This document shows, piece after piece, positions 1 through 10,318 of a stretch of DNA of 64,000 bases; within the stretch, counting starts at the first letter, position 1, and every line of letters begins with the position of its first letter. The DNA is from Saccoglossus kowalevskii (lineage: Eukaryota; Hemichordata; Enteropneusta; Harrimaniidae), in contig NW_003134803.1 in NCBI RefSeq assembly GCF_000003605.2, forward strand, positions 62,001 to 126,000, given 5' to 3'. The notes below the pieces were generated by a model. That model was not told the origin of the DNA. It saw only the letters and a program-made list of their open reading frames with translations, and searched no databases. Made by a program: the position numbers and the translations under genes.

Positions 1-64
1 GCATCCGATTGTATGCCATACTTGTGTTTTCCCGATAAATAGGAAACGCCTTCACACGACAACG
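1..64 (+). repeat. Partial spacer at left edge
   Basis: Tail of a unit spacer whose tRNA gene lies outside the window. It contains the ATAAATA element 30 bp before the first gene. Confidence 0.9.
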
Positions 65-135
65 TCCCATATGTCTTGTGGTTATGATTTGGCGCTTTCA
101 CCGCCAAGGCCCGGGTTCAATTCCAGGTGTGGGAA
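65..135 (+). tRNA. tRNA-Glu(UUC), class B
   Basis: A14 is U, G22 is U, and G51/A63 mismatch. Confidence 0.6.
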
Positions 136-348
136 CACCTGTTTTAGATTCCTGGACAGTTGAACATCGCAGCTTGTATAAAATGCTCATAGACAATTTA
201 ATTAAAAGATATAAATTGGCCTCTCGCATTTGTTGCCTTATTACAAGAGAATATATAATACACGACGTGCAGTTCATGTCACAAGTATCCTATTGTATGC
301 CATACTTGTGTTTTCCCGATAAATAGGAAACGCCTTCAAATGTCAACG

Positions 349-420
349 TCCCATATGGTTTAGTGGTTAGGATTTGTCGCTTTCACCGCCAAGGCTCGGG
401 TTCAATTCCCGGTGTGAGAA
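349..420 (+). tRNA. tRNA-Glu(UUC), class C
   Basis: Typical class C: U12, U29/C41, U49, C3/A70. Confidence 0.62.
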
Positions 421-603
421 CACCCGTTTTAGATTCCTGGTCAATTGAACATCGCAGCTTGTACAAAATTCTCAAAGACAATTTAAATAAAAGATATAAA
501 TTGGCCTCTCGTATTTGTTGCCTTATTACAAGAGAATATATAATACACGACGTGCAGTACATGTCACAAGTATCCTATTATATGCCTTACTTGTGTTTTC
601 CCG

Positions 604-610
604 ATAAATA
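604..610 (+). promoter_or_regulatory. TATA-like element, representative unit
   Basis: ATAAATA lies at -30 to -24 of the gene at 634, the usual TBP/TFIIIB distance for Pol III. The same element precedes almost every gene in the window. Exceptions include ATATATA before 9678, 27696 and 41241, and a damaged copy before 45899. Its activity is inferred. Confidence 0.55.
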
Positions 611-640
611 GGAAACGCCTTCATACGACAACGTCCCATA

Positions 641-652
641 TGGTCTAGTGGT
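641..652 (+). promoter_or_regulatory. Pol III A box, representative unit
   Basis: TGGTCTAGTGGT fits the TRGYNNARNNGG-type A box of eukaryotic tRNA genes. Class B genes have this box shortened by one base. Confidence 0.85.
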
Positions 653-683
653 TAGGATTTGGCGCTTTCACCGCCAAGGCCCG

Positions 684-694
684 GGTTCAATTCC
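684..694 (+). promoter_or_regulatory. Pol III B box, representative unit
   Basis: GGTTCAATTCC matches the TFIIIC B-box consensus GGTTCRANNCC exactly. It is lost or altered in the subfamilies reading GATCAATTCC or GCTTTAATTCC. Confidence 0.88.
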
Positions 695-705
695 CGGTGT
701 GGGAA

Positions 706-918
706 TACCTGTTTTAGATTCCTGGTCAGTTGAACATCGCAGCTTGAATAAAATTCTCATAGACAATTTTATTAAAAGATATAAATTGGCCTCTCGTATT
801 TGTTGCCTTATTACAAGAGAATATATAATACACGACGTGCAGTTCATGTCACAAGTATCCTATTATATGCCTTACTTGTGTTTTCCCGATAAATAGGAAA
901 CGCCTTCATACGTCAACG
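706..918 (+). repeat. Representative 213-bp spacer
   Basis: AT-rich spacer with no gene I can support. In order it holds the TTTT terminator, an AT-rich stretch TTAATTAAAAGATATAAATT, an imperfect hairpin TCTC-gtat-TTGT / ACAAGAGA, a TATATAATA stretch, CACGACGTG, and the ATAAATA element before the next gene. Confidence 0.8.
712..715 (+). terminator. Pol III T-run terminator, representative unit
   Basis: TTTT starts 7 nt after the discriminator base of the gene at 634. The run is kept in nearly all units. It is only TTT after the genes at 5693 and 40103, and it is six T after 18262. Confidence 0.75.
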
Positions 919-989
919 TACCATATGTCTAGTGGTTAGGATTTGGCGCTTTCACCGCCAAGGCCCGGGTTCAATTCCAGGTGTGGGAA
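919..989 (+). tRNA. tRNA-Glu(UUC), class B
   Basis: C2 is A, which breaks pair 2-71, and G51/A63 mismatch. Confidence 0.58.
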
Positions 990-1202
990 CACCTATTTTA
1001 GATTCCTGGACAGTTGAACATCGCAGCTTGTATAAAATGCTCATAGACAATTTTATTAAAAGATATAAATTGGCCTCTCGTATTTGTTGCCTTATTACAA
1101 GAGAATATATAATACACAACTTGCATTTCATGTCACAAGCATCCGATTGTATGCCATACTTGTGTTTTCCCGATAAATAGGAAACGCCTTCAAATGTCAA
1201 CG

Positions 1203-1274
1203 TCCCATATGGTTTAGTGGTTAGGATTTGTCGCTTTCACCGTCAAGGCTCGGGTTCAATTCCCGGTGCGGGAA
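1203..1274 (+). tRNA. tRNA-Glu(UUC), class C variant
   Basis: U29/U41 mismatch and C68, but G70 is restored so pair 3-70 forms. Confidence 0.62.
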
Positions 1275-1487
1275 CACCTGTTTTAGATTCCTGGTCAATT
1301 GAACATCGCAGCTTGTACAAAATTCTCAAAGACAATTTAAATAAAAGATATAAATTGGCCTCTCGTATTTGTTGCCTTATTACAAGAGAATATAGAATAC
1401 ACGACGTGCAGTTCATGTCACAAGTATCCTATTATATGCCTTACTTGTGTTTTCCCGATAAATAGGAAACGCCTTCATACGACAACG

Positions 1488-1559
1488 TCCCACATGGTCT
1501 AGTGGTTAGGATTTGGCGCTTTCACCGCCAAGGCCCGGGTTCAATTCCCGGTGTGGGAA
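1488..1559 (+). tRNA. tRNA-Glu(UUC), class A
   Basis: Consensus except C6, which turns the 6-67 wobble into a C-G pair. Confidence 0.9.
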
Positions 1560-1772
1560 TACCTGTTTTAGATTCCTGGTCAGTTGAACATCGCAGCTTG
1601 TATACAATTCTCAAAGACAATTTAATTAAAAGATATAAATTGGCCTCTCGTATTTGTTGCCTCATTACAAGAGAATATATAATACACGACTTGCAGTTCA
1701 TGTCACAAGCATCCGATTGTATGCCATACTTGTGTCTTCCCGACAAATAGGAAACGCCTTCATACGTCAACG

Positions 1773-1844
1773 TCCCATATGGTCTAGTGGTTAGGATATG
1801 GCGCTTTCACCGCCAAGGCCTGGGTTCAATTCCCGGTGTGAGAA
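1773..1844 (+). tRNA. tRNA-Glu(UUC), class D
   Basis: U50 and C3/A70, with GGATATGG after the D stem. Confidence 0.65.
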
Positions 1845-2057
1845 CACCCGTTTTAGAACTCTGGTCAGTTGAACATCGCAGCTTGTATAAAATGCTCATA
1901 GGCAATTTAATTAAAATATATAAATTGGCCTGTCGTATTTGTTTCCATATTTCAAGAGAATATATAATACACGACGTGCAGTTCATGTCACAAGCATCCG
2001 ATTGTATGCCATACTCGTGTTTTCCCTATAAATAGGCAACGCTTTCAAATGTCAACG

Positions 2058-2084
2058 TCCCATATGGTCTAGTGGTTAGGATTT
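2058..2084 (+). pseudogene. Truncated tRNA-Glu 5' half
   Basis: First 27 nt only, joined directly to GTGCAGTTCATG of the spacer. The unit is 110 bp, and the anticodon arm and B box are gone. Confidence 0.88.
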
Positions 2085-2167
2085 TGTGCAGTTCATGTCA
2101 CAAGCATCCGATTGTATGCCGTACTTGTGTTTTCCCGATAAATAGGAAACGCCTTCATACGACAACT

Positions 2168-2239
2168 TCCCATATGGTCTAGTGGTTAGGATTTGGCGCT
2201 TTCACCGCCAAGGCCCGGGTTCAATTCCCGGTGTGGGAA
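2168..2239 (+). tRNA. tRNA-Glu(UUC), class A consensus
   Basis: Exact consensus. The flank base before the gene is T instead of G. Confidence 0.92.
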
Positions 2240-2452
2240 CACCTGTTTTAGATTCCTGGTCAGGTGTACATCGCAGCTAGTATAAAATGCTCATAGACAA
2301 TTTAATAAAAATATATAAATTGCCCTCTCGTATTTGTTGCCTTATTACAAGAGAATATATAATACACGACGTGCAGTTCATGTCACAAGCATCCGATTGT
2401 ATGCCATACTTGTGTTTTCCCGATAAATAGGAAACGCCTTCATACGACAACG

Positions 2453-2523
2453 TCCCATATGTCTTGTGGTTAGGATTTGGCGCTTTCACCGCCAAGGCCC
2501 GGGATCAATTCCAGGTGTGGGAA
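2453..2523 (+). tRNA. tRNA-Glu(UUC), class B
   Basis: A14 is U, T54 is A (B box GATCAATTCC), and G51/A63 mismatch. Confidence 0.52.
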
Positions 2524-2736
2524 CACCTGTTTTAGATTCCTGGACAGTTGAACGTCGCAGCTTGTATAAAATGCTCATAGACAATTTAATTAAAAGATAT
2601 AAATTGGCCTCTCGTATTTGTTGCCTTATTACAAGAGAATATATAATACACGACGTGCAGTTCATGTCACAAGTATCCTATTATATGCCTTACTTGTGTT
2701 TTCCCGATAAATAGGAAACGCCTTCATACGACAACG

Positions 2737-2808
2737 TCCCATATGGTCTAGTGGTTAGGATTTGGCGCTTTCACCGCCAAGGCCCGGGTTCAATTCCCGG
2801 TGTTGAAA
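2737..2808 (+). tRNA. tRNA-Glu(UUC), class A variant
   Basis: 3' acceptor strand reads TGTTGAA, giving C4/U69 and C2/A71 mismatches. Confidence 0.65.
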
Positions 2809-3021
2809 TACCTGTTTTAGATTCCTGGTCAGTTGCACATCGCAGCTTGTATAAAATTCTCAAAGACAATTTAATTAAAAGATATAAATTGGCCACTCGT
2901 ATTTGTTGCCTTATTACAAGAGAATATATAATACACGACTTGCATTTCATGTCACAAGCATCCGATTGTATGCCATACTTGTGTTTTCACGATAAATAGG
3001 AAACGCCTTCAAATGTCGACG

Positions 3022-3093
3022 TCCCATATGGTTTAGTGGTTAGGATTTGTCGCTTTCACCGCCAAGGCTCGGGTTCAATTCCCGGTGTGAGAA
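3022..3093 (+). tRNA. tRNA-Glu(UUC), class C
   Basis: Typical class C 5' end joined to a class D-like 3' spacer, so a hybrid unit. Confidence 0.62.
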
Positions 3094-3306
3094 CACCCGT
3101 TTTAGATTCCTGGTCAATTGAACATCGCAGCTTGTACAAAATGCACATAGGCAATTTAATTAAAATATATAAATTGGCCTGTCGTATTTGTTGCCTTATC
3201 TCAAGAGAATATATAATACACGACGTGCAGTTCATGTCACAAGTATCCTCTTGTATGCCATACTTGTATTTTCCCGATAAATAGGAAACGCCTTCAAATG
3301 TCAACG

Positions 3307-3378
3307 TCCCATATGGTTTAGTGGTTAGGATTTGTCGCTTTCACCGCCAAGGCTCGGGTTCAATGCCTGGTGTGAGAA
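3307..3378 (+). tRNA. tRNA-Glu(UUC), class C
   Basis: T loop and stem altered to TTCAATGCCTGG. Confidence 0.58.
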
Positions 3379-3591
3379 CACCCGTTTTAGATTCCTGGTC
3401 AATTGAACATCGCAGCTTGTACAAAATTCCCAAAGACAATTTAAATAAAAGATATAAATTGGCCTCTCGTATTTGTTGCCTTATTACAAGAGAATATATA
3501 ATACACGACGTGCAGTTCATGTCACAAGTATCCTATTATATGCCTTACTTGTGTTTTCCCGATAAATAGGAAACGCCTTCATACGACAACG

Positions 3592-3663
3592 TCCCATATG
3601 GTCTAGTGGTTAGGATTTGGCGCTTTCACCGCCAAGGCCCGGGTTCAATTCCCGGTGTGGGAA
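3592..3663 (+). tRNA. tRNA-Glu(UUC), class A consensus
   Basis: Exact consensus. Confidence 0.93.
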
Positions 3664-3876
3664 TACCTGTTTTAGATTCCAGGTCAGTTGAACATCGCAG
3701 CTTGAATAAAATTCTCAAAGACAATTTAATTAAAAGATATAAATTGGCCTCTCGTATTTGTTGCCTTATTACAAGAGAATATATAATACACGACGTGCAG
3801 TTCATGTCACAAGTATCCTAATATATGCCTTACTTGTGTTTTCCCGATAAATAGGAAACGCCTTCATACGACAACG

Positions 3877-3947
3877 TCCCATATGTCTAGTGGTTAGGAT
3901 TTGGCGCTTTCACCGCCAAGGCCCGGGTTCAATTCCAGGTGCGGGAA
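3877..3947 (+). tRNA. tRNA-Glu(UUC), class B
   Basis: C68 opposite A5, and G51/A63 mismatch. Confidence 0.58.
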
Positions 3948-4160
3948 CACCTGTTTTAGATTCCTGGACAGTTGAACATCGCAGCTTGTACAAAATTCTC
4001 ATAGGCAATTTAATTAAAATATATAAATTGGCCTGTCGTATTTGTTGCCTTATTTCAAGAGAATATATAATACACGACGTGCAGTTCATGTCACAAGCAT
4101 CCGATTGTATGCCATACTCGTGTTTTCCCGATAAATAGGCAACGCTTTCAAATGTCAACG

Positions 4161-4187
4161 TCCCATATGGTCTAGTGGTTAGGATTT
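4161..4187 (+). pseudogene. Truncated tRNA-Glu 5' half
   Basis: 110-bp unit with the same junction as at 2058. Confidence 0.88.
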
Positions 4188-4270
4188 TGTGCAGTTCATG
4201 TCACAAGCATCCGATTGTATGCCATACTTGTGTTTTCCCGATAAATAGGAAACGCCTTCATACGACAACG

Positions 4271-4341
4271 TCCCATATGTCTTGTGGTTAGGATTTGGCG
4301 CTTTCACCGCCAAGGCCCGGGATCAATTCCAGGTGTGGGAA
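4271..4341 (+). tRNA. tRNA-Glu(UUC), class B
   Basis: A14 is U, T54 is A, and G51/A63 mismatch. Confidence 0.52.
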
Positions 4342-4553
4342 CACCTGTTTTAGATTCCTGGTCAGTTGACGTCGCAGCTTGAATAAAATTCTCAAAGACA
4401 ATTTTATTAAAAGATATAAATTGGCCTCTCGTATTTGTTGCCTTATTACAAGAGAATATATAATACACGACGTGCAGTTCATGTCGCAAGTATCCTATTA
4501 TATGCCTTACTTGTGTTTTCCCGATAAATAGGAAACGCCTTCATACGTCAACG

Positions 4554-4624
4554 TCCCATATGTCTAGTGGTTAGGATTTGGCGCTTTCACCGCCAAGGCC
4601 CGGGTTCAATTCCAGGTGTGGGAA
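4554..4624 (+). tRNA. tRNA-Glu(UUC), class B
   Basis: Keeps A14; G51/A63 mismatch. Confidence 0.6.
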
Positions 4625-4837
4625 CACCTGTTTTAGATTACTGGACAGTTGAACATCGCAGCTTGTATAAAATGCTCATAGACAATTTAATTAAAAGATA
4701 TAAATTGGCCTCTCGTATTTGTTGCCTTATTACAAGAGAATATATAATACACGACGTGCAGTTCATGTCACAAGTATCCTATTATATGCCTTACTTGTGT
4801 TTTCTCGATAAATAGGAAACGCCTTCATTCGACAACG

Positions 4838-4909
4838 TCCCATATGGTCTAGTGGTTAGTATTTGGCGCTTTCACCGCCAAGGCCCGGGTTCAATTCCCG
4901 GTGTGGGAA
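4838..4909 (+). tRNA. tRNA-Glu(UUC), class A
   Basis: G23 is U, so the D-stem pair 12-23 is lost. Confidence 0.78.
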
Positions 4910-5122
4910 CACCTGTTTTAGATTCCTGGACAGTTGAACATCGCAGCTTGTATAAAATGCTCATAGACAATTTAATTAAAAGATATAAATTGGCCTCTCG
5001 TATTTGTTGCCTTATTACAAGAGAATATATAATACACGACGTGCAGTTCATGTCACAAGTATCCTATTATACGCCTTACTTGTGTTTTCTCGATAAATAG
5101 GAAACGCCTTCATTCGACAACG

Positions 5123-5194
5123 TCCCATATGGTCTAGTGGTTAGTATTTGGCGCTTTCACCGCCAAGGCCCGGGTTCAATTCCCGGTGTGGGAA
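5123..5194 (+). tRNA. tRNA-Glu(UUC), class A
   Basis: Same G23-to-U change as at 4838. Confidence 0.78.
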
Positions 5195-5407
5195 TACCTA
5201 TTTTAGATTCCTGGTCAATTGAACATCGCAGCTTGTACAAAATTCTCAAAGACAATTTAAATAAAAGATATAAATTGGCCTCTCGTATTTGTTGCCTTAT
5301 TACAAGAGAATATATAATACACGACGTGCAGTTCATGTCACAAGTATCCTATTATATGCCTTACTTGTGTTTTCCCGATAAATAGGAAACGCCTTCACAC
5401 GACAATG

Positions 5408-5479
5408 TCCCACATGGTCTAGTGGTTAGGATTTGGCGCTTTCACCGCCAAGGCCCGGGTTCAATTCACGGTGTGGGAA
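5408..5479 (+). tRNA. tRNA-Glu(UUC), class A
   Basis: C6 present; A62 breaks one T-stem pair. Confidence 0.78.
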
Positions 5480-5692
5480 TACCTGTTTTAGATTCCTGGT
5501 CAGTTGAACATCGCAGCTTGTATACAATTTTCAAAGACAATTTAATTAAAAGATATAAATTGGCCTCTCGTATTTGTTGCCTCATTACAAGAGAATATAT
5601 AATACACGACTTGCAGTTCATGTCACAAGCATCCGATTGTATGCCATACTTGTGTTTTCCCGATAAATAGGAAACGCCTTCATACGGCAACG

Positions 5693-5763
5693 TCCCATAT
5701 GTCTTGTGGTTAGGATTTGGCGCTTTCACCGCCAAGGCCCGGGTTCAATTCCAGGTGTGGGAA
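5693..5763 (+). tRNA. tRNA-Glu(UUC), class B
   Basis: A14 is U and G51/A63 mismatch. The terminator is cut to TTT. Confidence 0.55.
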
Positions 5764-5975
5764 CACCTGTTTAGATTCCTGGACAGTTGAACATCGCAGC
5801 TTGTATAAAATGCTCATAGACAATTTAATTAAAAGATATAAATTGGCCTCTCGTATTTGTTGCCTTATTACAAGAGAATATATAATACACGACGTGCAGT
5901 TCATGTCACAAGTATCCTATTGTATGCCATACTTGTATTTTCCCGATAAATAGGAAACGCCTTCAAATGTCAACG

Positions 5976-6047
5976 TCCCATATGGTTTAGTGGTTAGGAT
6001 TTGTTGCTTTCACCGCCAAGGCTCGGGTTCAATTCCTGGTGTGAGAA
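5976..6047 (+). tRNA. tRNA-Glu(UUC), class C
   Basis: U30 added to the class C stem changes; CCTGG T stem. Confidence 0.58.
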
Positions 6048-6260
6048 CACCCGTTTTAGATTCCTGGTCAATTGAACATCGCAGCTTGTACAAAATTCTC
6101 AAAGACAATTTAAATAAAAGATATAAATTGGCCTCTCGTATTTGTTGCCTTATTACAAGAGAATATATAATACACGACGTGCAGTTCATGTCACAAGTAT
6201 CCTATTATATGCCTTACTTGTGTTTTCCCGATAAATAGGAAACGCCTTCATACGACAACG

Positions 6261-6332
6261 TCCCATATCGTCTAGTGGTTAGGATTTGGCGCTTTCACCG
6301 CCAAGGCCCGGGTTCAATTCCCGGTGTGGGAA
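6261..6332 (+). tRNA. tRNA-Glu(UUC), class A
   Basis: G9 is C; all stems pair. Confidence 0.83.
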
Positions 6333-6545
6333 TACCTGTTTTAGATTCCTGGTCAGTTGAACATCGCAGCTTGAATAAAATTCTCAAAGACAATTTAATT
6401 AAAAGATATAAATTGGCCTCTCGTATTTGTTGCCTTATTACAAGAGAATATATAATACACGACGTGCAGTTCATGTCACAAGTATCCTATTATATGCCTT
6501 ACTTGTGTTTTCCCGATAAATAGGAAACGCCTTCATACGACAACG

Positions 6546-6616
6546 TCCCATATGTCTAGTGGTTAGGATTTGGCGCTTTCACCGCCAAGGCCCGGGTTCA
6601 ATTCCAGGTGCGGGAA
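6546..6616 (+). tRNA. tRNA-Glu(UUC), class B
   Basis: C68 and G51/A63 mismatch. Confidence 0.58.
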
Positions 6617-6829
6617 CACCTGTTTTAGATTCCTGGACAGTTGAACATCGCAGCTTGTATAAAATGCTCATAGACAATTTAATTAAAAGATATAAATTGG
6701 CCTCTCGTATTTGTTGCCTTATTACAAGAGAATATATAATACACGACGTGCAGTTCATGTCACAAGTATCCTATTATATGCCTTACTTGTGTTTTCCCGA
6801 TAAATAGGAAACGCCTTCATACGGCAACG

Positions 6830-6900
6830 TCCCATATGTCTTGTGGTTAGGATTTGGCACTTTCACCGCCAAGGCCCGGGTTCAATTCCAGGTGTGGGAA
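6830..6900 (+). tRNA. tRNA-Glu(UUC), class B
   Basis: A14 is U, A31/C39 mismatch and G51/A63 mismatch. Confidence 0.53.
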
Positions 6901-7113
6901 CACCTGTTTTAGATTCCTGGACAGTTGAACATCGCAGCTTGTATAAAATGCTCATAGACAATTTAATTAAAAGATATAAATTGGCCTCTCGTATTTGTTG
7001 CCTTATTACAAGAGAATATATAATACACGACGTGCAGTTCATGTCACAAGTATCCTATTGTATGCCATACTTGTATTTTCCCGATAAATAGGAAACGCCT
7101 TCAAATGTCAACG

Positions 7114-7185
7114 TCCCATATGGTTTAGTGGTTAGGATTTGTCGCTTTCACCGCCAAGGCTCGGGTTCAATTCCTGGTGTGAGAA
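7114..7185 (+). tRNA. tRNA-Glu(UUC), class C
   Basis: Class C with CCTGG T stem. Confidence 0.6.
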
Positions 7186-7398
7186 CACCCGTTTTAGATT
7201 CCTGGTCAATTGAACATCGCAGCTTGTACAAAATTCTCAAAGACAATTTAAATAAAAGATATAAATTGGCCTCTCGTATTTGTTGCCTTATTACAAGAGA
7301 ATATATAATACACGACGTGCAGTTCATGTCTCAAGTATCCTATTATATGCCTTACTTGTGTTTTCCCGATAAATAGGAAACGCCTTCATACGACAACG

Positions 7399-7470
7399 TC
7401 CCATATGGTCTAGTGGTTAGGATTTGGCGCTTTCACCGCCAAGGCCCGGGTTCAATTCCCGGTGTGGGAA
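7399..7470 (+). tRNA. tRNA-Glu(UUC), class A consensus
   Basis: Exact consensus. Confidence 0.93.
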
Positions 7471-7683
7471 TACCTGTTTTAGATTCCTGGTCAGTTGAAC
7501 ATCGCAGCTTGAATAAAATTCTCAAAGACAATTTAATTAAAAGATATAAATTGGCCTCTCGTATTTGTTGCCTTATTACAAGAGAATATATAATACACGA
7601 CGTGCAGTTCATGTCACAAGTATCCTATTATATGCCTTACTTGTGTTTTCCCGATAAATAGGAAACGCCTTCATACGACAACG

Positions 7684-7754
7684 TCCCATATGTCTAGTGG
7701 TTAGGATTTGGCGCTTTCACCGCCAAGGCCCGGGTTCAATTCCAGGTGCGGGAA
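7684..7754 (+). tRNA. tRNA-Glu(UUC), class B
   Basis: C68 and G51/A63 mismatch, as at 6546. Confidence 0.58.
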
Positions 7755-7967
7755 CACCTGTTTTAGATTCCTGGACAGTTGAACATCGCAGCTTGTATAA
7801 AATGCTCATAGACAATTTAATTAAAAGATATAAATTGGCCTCTCGTATTTGTTGCCTTATTACAAGAGAATATATAATACACGACGTGCTGTTCATGTCA
7901 CAAGTATCCTATTATATGCCTTACTTGTGTTTTCCCGATAAATAGGAAACGCCTTCATACGACAACG

Positions 7968-8039
7968 TCCCATATGGTCTAGTGGTTAGGATTTGGCGCT
8001 TTCACCGCCAAGGCCCGGGTTCAATTCCCGGTGTGGGAA
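7968..8039 (+). tRNA. tRNA-Glu(UUC), class A consensus
   Basis: Exact consensus. Confidence 0.93.
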
Positions 8040-8252
8040 TACCTGTTTTAGATTCCTGGTCAGTTGCACATCGCAGCTTGTATAAAATTCTCAAAGACAA
8101 TTTAATTAAAAGATATAAATTGGCCACTCATATTTGTTGCCTTATTACAAGAGAATATATAATACACGACTTGCATTTCATGTCACAAGCATCCGATTGT
8201 ATGCCATACTTGTGTTTTCCCGATAAATAGGAAACGCCTTCAAATGTCAACG

Positions 8253-8324
8253 TCCCATATGGTTTAGTGGTTAGGATTTGTCGCTTTCACCGCCAAGGCA
8301 CGGGTTCAATTCCCGGTGTGAGAA
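8253..8324 (+). tRNA. tRNA-Glu(UUC), class C/D hybrid
   Basis: Class C gene (with A49) followed by a class D flank. Confidence 0.58.
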
Positions 8325-8537
8325 CAACCGTTTTAGAACTCTGGTCAGTTGAACATCGCAGCTTGTATAAAATGCTCATAGGCAATTTAATTAAAATATA
8401 TAAATTGGCCTGTCGTATTTGTTTCCTTATTTCAAGAGAATATATAATACACGACGTGCAGTTCATGTCACAAGCATCCGATTGTATGCCTTACTTGTGT
8501 TTTCCCGATAAATAGGAAACGCCTTCATACGTCAACG

Positions 8538-8609
8538 TCCCATATGCTCCAGTGGTTAGGATTTGGCGCTTTCACCGCCAAGGCCCGGGTTCAATTCCAG
8601 GTGTGGGAA
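8538..8609 (+). tRNA. tRNA-Glu(UUC), A/B hybrid
   Basis: Full length but G10 is C and U13 is C; G51/A63 mismatch and class B spacer. Confidence 0.65.
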
Positions 8610-8822
8610 CACCTGTTTTAGATTCCTGGACAGTTGAACATCGCAGCTTGTATAAAATGCTCATAGACAATTTAATTAAAAGATATAAATTGGCCTCTCG
8701 TATTTGTTGCCTTATTACAAGAGAATATATAATACACGACGTGCAGTTCATGTCACAAGTATTATATTATATGCCTTACTTGTGTTTTCCCGATAAATAG
8801 GAAACGCCTTCATACGTCAACG

Positions 8823-8894
8823 TCCCATATGGTCTAGTGGTTAGGATTTGGCGCTTTCACCGCCAAGGCCTGGGTTCAATTCCCGGCGTGAGAA
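8823..8894 (+). tRNA. tRNA-Glu(UUC), class D
   Basis: Class D with C66 opposite A7. Confidence 0.62.
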
Positions 8895-9107
8895 CACCCG
8901 TTTTAGAACTCTGGTCAGTTGAACATCGCAGCTTGTATAAAATGCTCATAGGCAATTTAATTAAAATATATAAATTGGCCTGTCGTATTTGTTGCCTTAT
9001 TTCAAGAGAATATATAATACACGACGTGCAGTTCATGTCACAAGCATCCGATTGTATGCCGTACTTGTGTTTTCCCGATAAATAGGAAACGCCTTCATAC
9101 GACAACG

Positions 9108-9179
9108 TCCCATATGGTCTAGTGGTTGGGATTTGGCGCATTCACCGCCAAGGCCCGGGTTCAATTCCTGGTGTGGGAA
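9108..9179 (+). tRNA. tRNA-Glu(UUC), class A, U33 lost
   Basis: U33 is A, which removes the U-turn base before the anticodon. G21 and a G51-U63 wobble are also present. Confidence 0.68.
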
Positions 9180-9392
9180 CACCTGTTTTAGATTCCTGGT
9201 CAGGTGAACATCGCAGCTTGTATAAAATGCTCATAGACAATTTAATTAAAAGATATAAATTGGCCTCTCGTATTTGTTGCCTTATTACAAGAGAATATAT
9301 AATACACGACTTGCAGTTCATGTCACAATCATCCGATTGTATGCCATACTTGTGTCTTCCCGATAAATAGGAAACGCCTTCATACGTCAACG

Positions 9393-9464
9393 TCCCATAT
9401 GGTCTAGTGGTTAGGATTTGGCGCTTTCACCGCCAAGGCCTGGGTTCAATTCCCGGTGTGAGAA
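9393..9464 (+). tRNA. tRNA-Glu(UUC), class D
   Basis: Typical class D; flank ACACCTG instead of ACACCCG. Confidence 0.65.
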
Positions 9465-9677
9465 CACCTGTTTTAGAACTCTGGTCAGTTGAACATCGCA
9501 GCTTGTATAAAATGCTCATAGGCAATTTAATTAAAATATATAAATTGGCCTGTCGTATTTGCGGCCTTATTTCAAGAGAATATATAATACACGACGTGCA
9601 GTTCATGTCACAAGCATCTGATTGTATGCCGTACTTGTGTTTTCCCGATATATAGGAAACGCCTTCATACGACAACG

Positions 9678-9749
9678 TCCCATATGGTCTAGTTGTTAGG
9701 ATTTGGCGCTTTCACCGCCAAGGCCAGGGTTCAATTCCCGGTGTGGGAA
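9678..9749 (+). tRNA. tRNA-Glu(UUC), class A variant
   Basis: D loop AGTTGTTA and A50/G64 mismatch. The upstream element is ATATATA. Confidence 0.7.
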
Positions 9750-9962
9750 TACCTGTTTTAGATTCCTGGTCAGTTGAACATCGCAGCTTGAATAAAATTC
9801 TCAAAGACAATTTAATTAAAAGATATAAATTGGCCTCTCGTATTTGTTGCCTTATTACAAGAGAATATATAATACACGACGTGCAGTTCATGTCACAAGT
9901 ATCCTATTATATGCCTTACTTGTGTTTTCCCGATAAATAGGAAACGCCTTCATACGTCAACG

Positions 9963-10033
9963 TCCCATATGTCTAGTGGTTAGGATTTGGCGCTTTCACC
10001 GCCAAGGCCCGGGTTCAATTCCAGGTGTGGGAA
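9963..10033 (+). tRNA. tRNA-Glu(UUC), class B
   Basis: G51/A63 mismatch. Confidence 0.6.
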
Positions 10034-10246
10034 CACCTGTTTTAGATTCCTGGACAGTTGAACATCGCAGCTTGTATAAAATGCTCATAGACAATTTAAT
10101 TAAAAGATATAAATTGGCCTCTCGTATTTGTTGCCTTATTACAAGAGAATATATAATACACGACGTGCAGTTCATGTCACAAGTATTATATTATATGCCT
10201 TACTTGTGTTTTCCCGATAAATAGGAAACGCCTTCATACGTCAACG

Positions 10247-10318
10247 TCCCATATGGTCTAGTGGTTAGGATTTGGCGCTTTCACCGCCAAGGCCCGGGTT
10301 CAATTCCCGGTGTTGAAA
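10247..10318 (+). tRNA. tRNA-Glu(UUC), class A variant
   Basis: TGTTGAA acceptor strand, as at 2737. Confidence 0.65.

Larger units (their letters stand above)
634..705 (+). tRNA. tRNA-Glu(UUC), class A consensus
   Basis: Exact 72-nt consensus and reference copy for this annotation. All acceptor, D, anticodon and T-stem pairs form, with wobbles at 6-67, 10-25 and 13-22. Anticodon TTC is at 667-669. Discriminator is A and no CCA is encoded. The A and B boxes, upstream ATAAATA and downstream TTTT are all intact, so I expect it can be transcribed by Pol III. It would decode GAA glutamate codons, and GAG by wobble. Confidence 0.93.

Noticed and set aside
1488-1497. TCCCACATGG as a plant snRNA-type upstream element
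   Set aside because: It is the 5' end of the tRNA gene with C at position 6, and the resemblance is chance.
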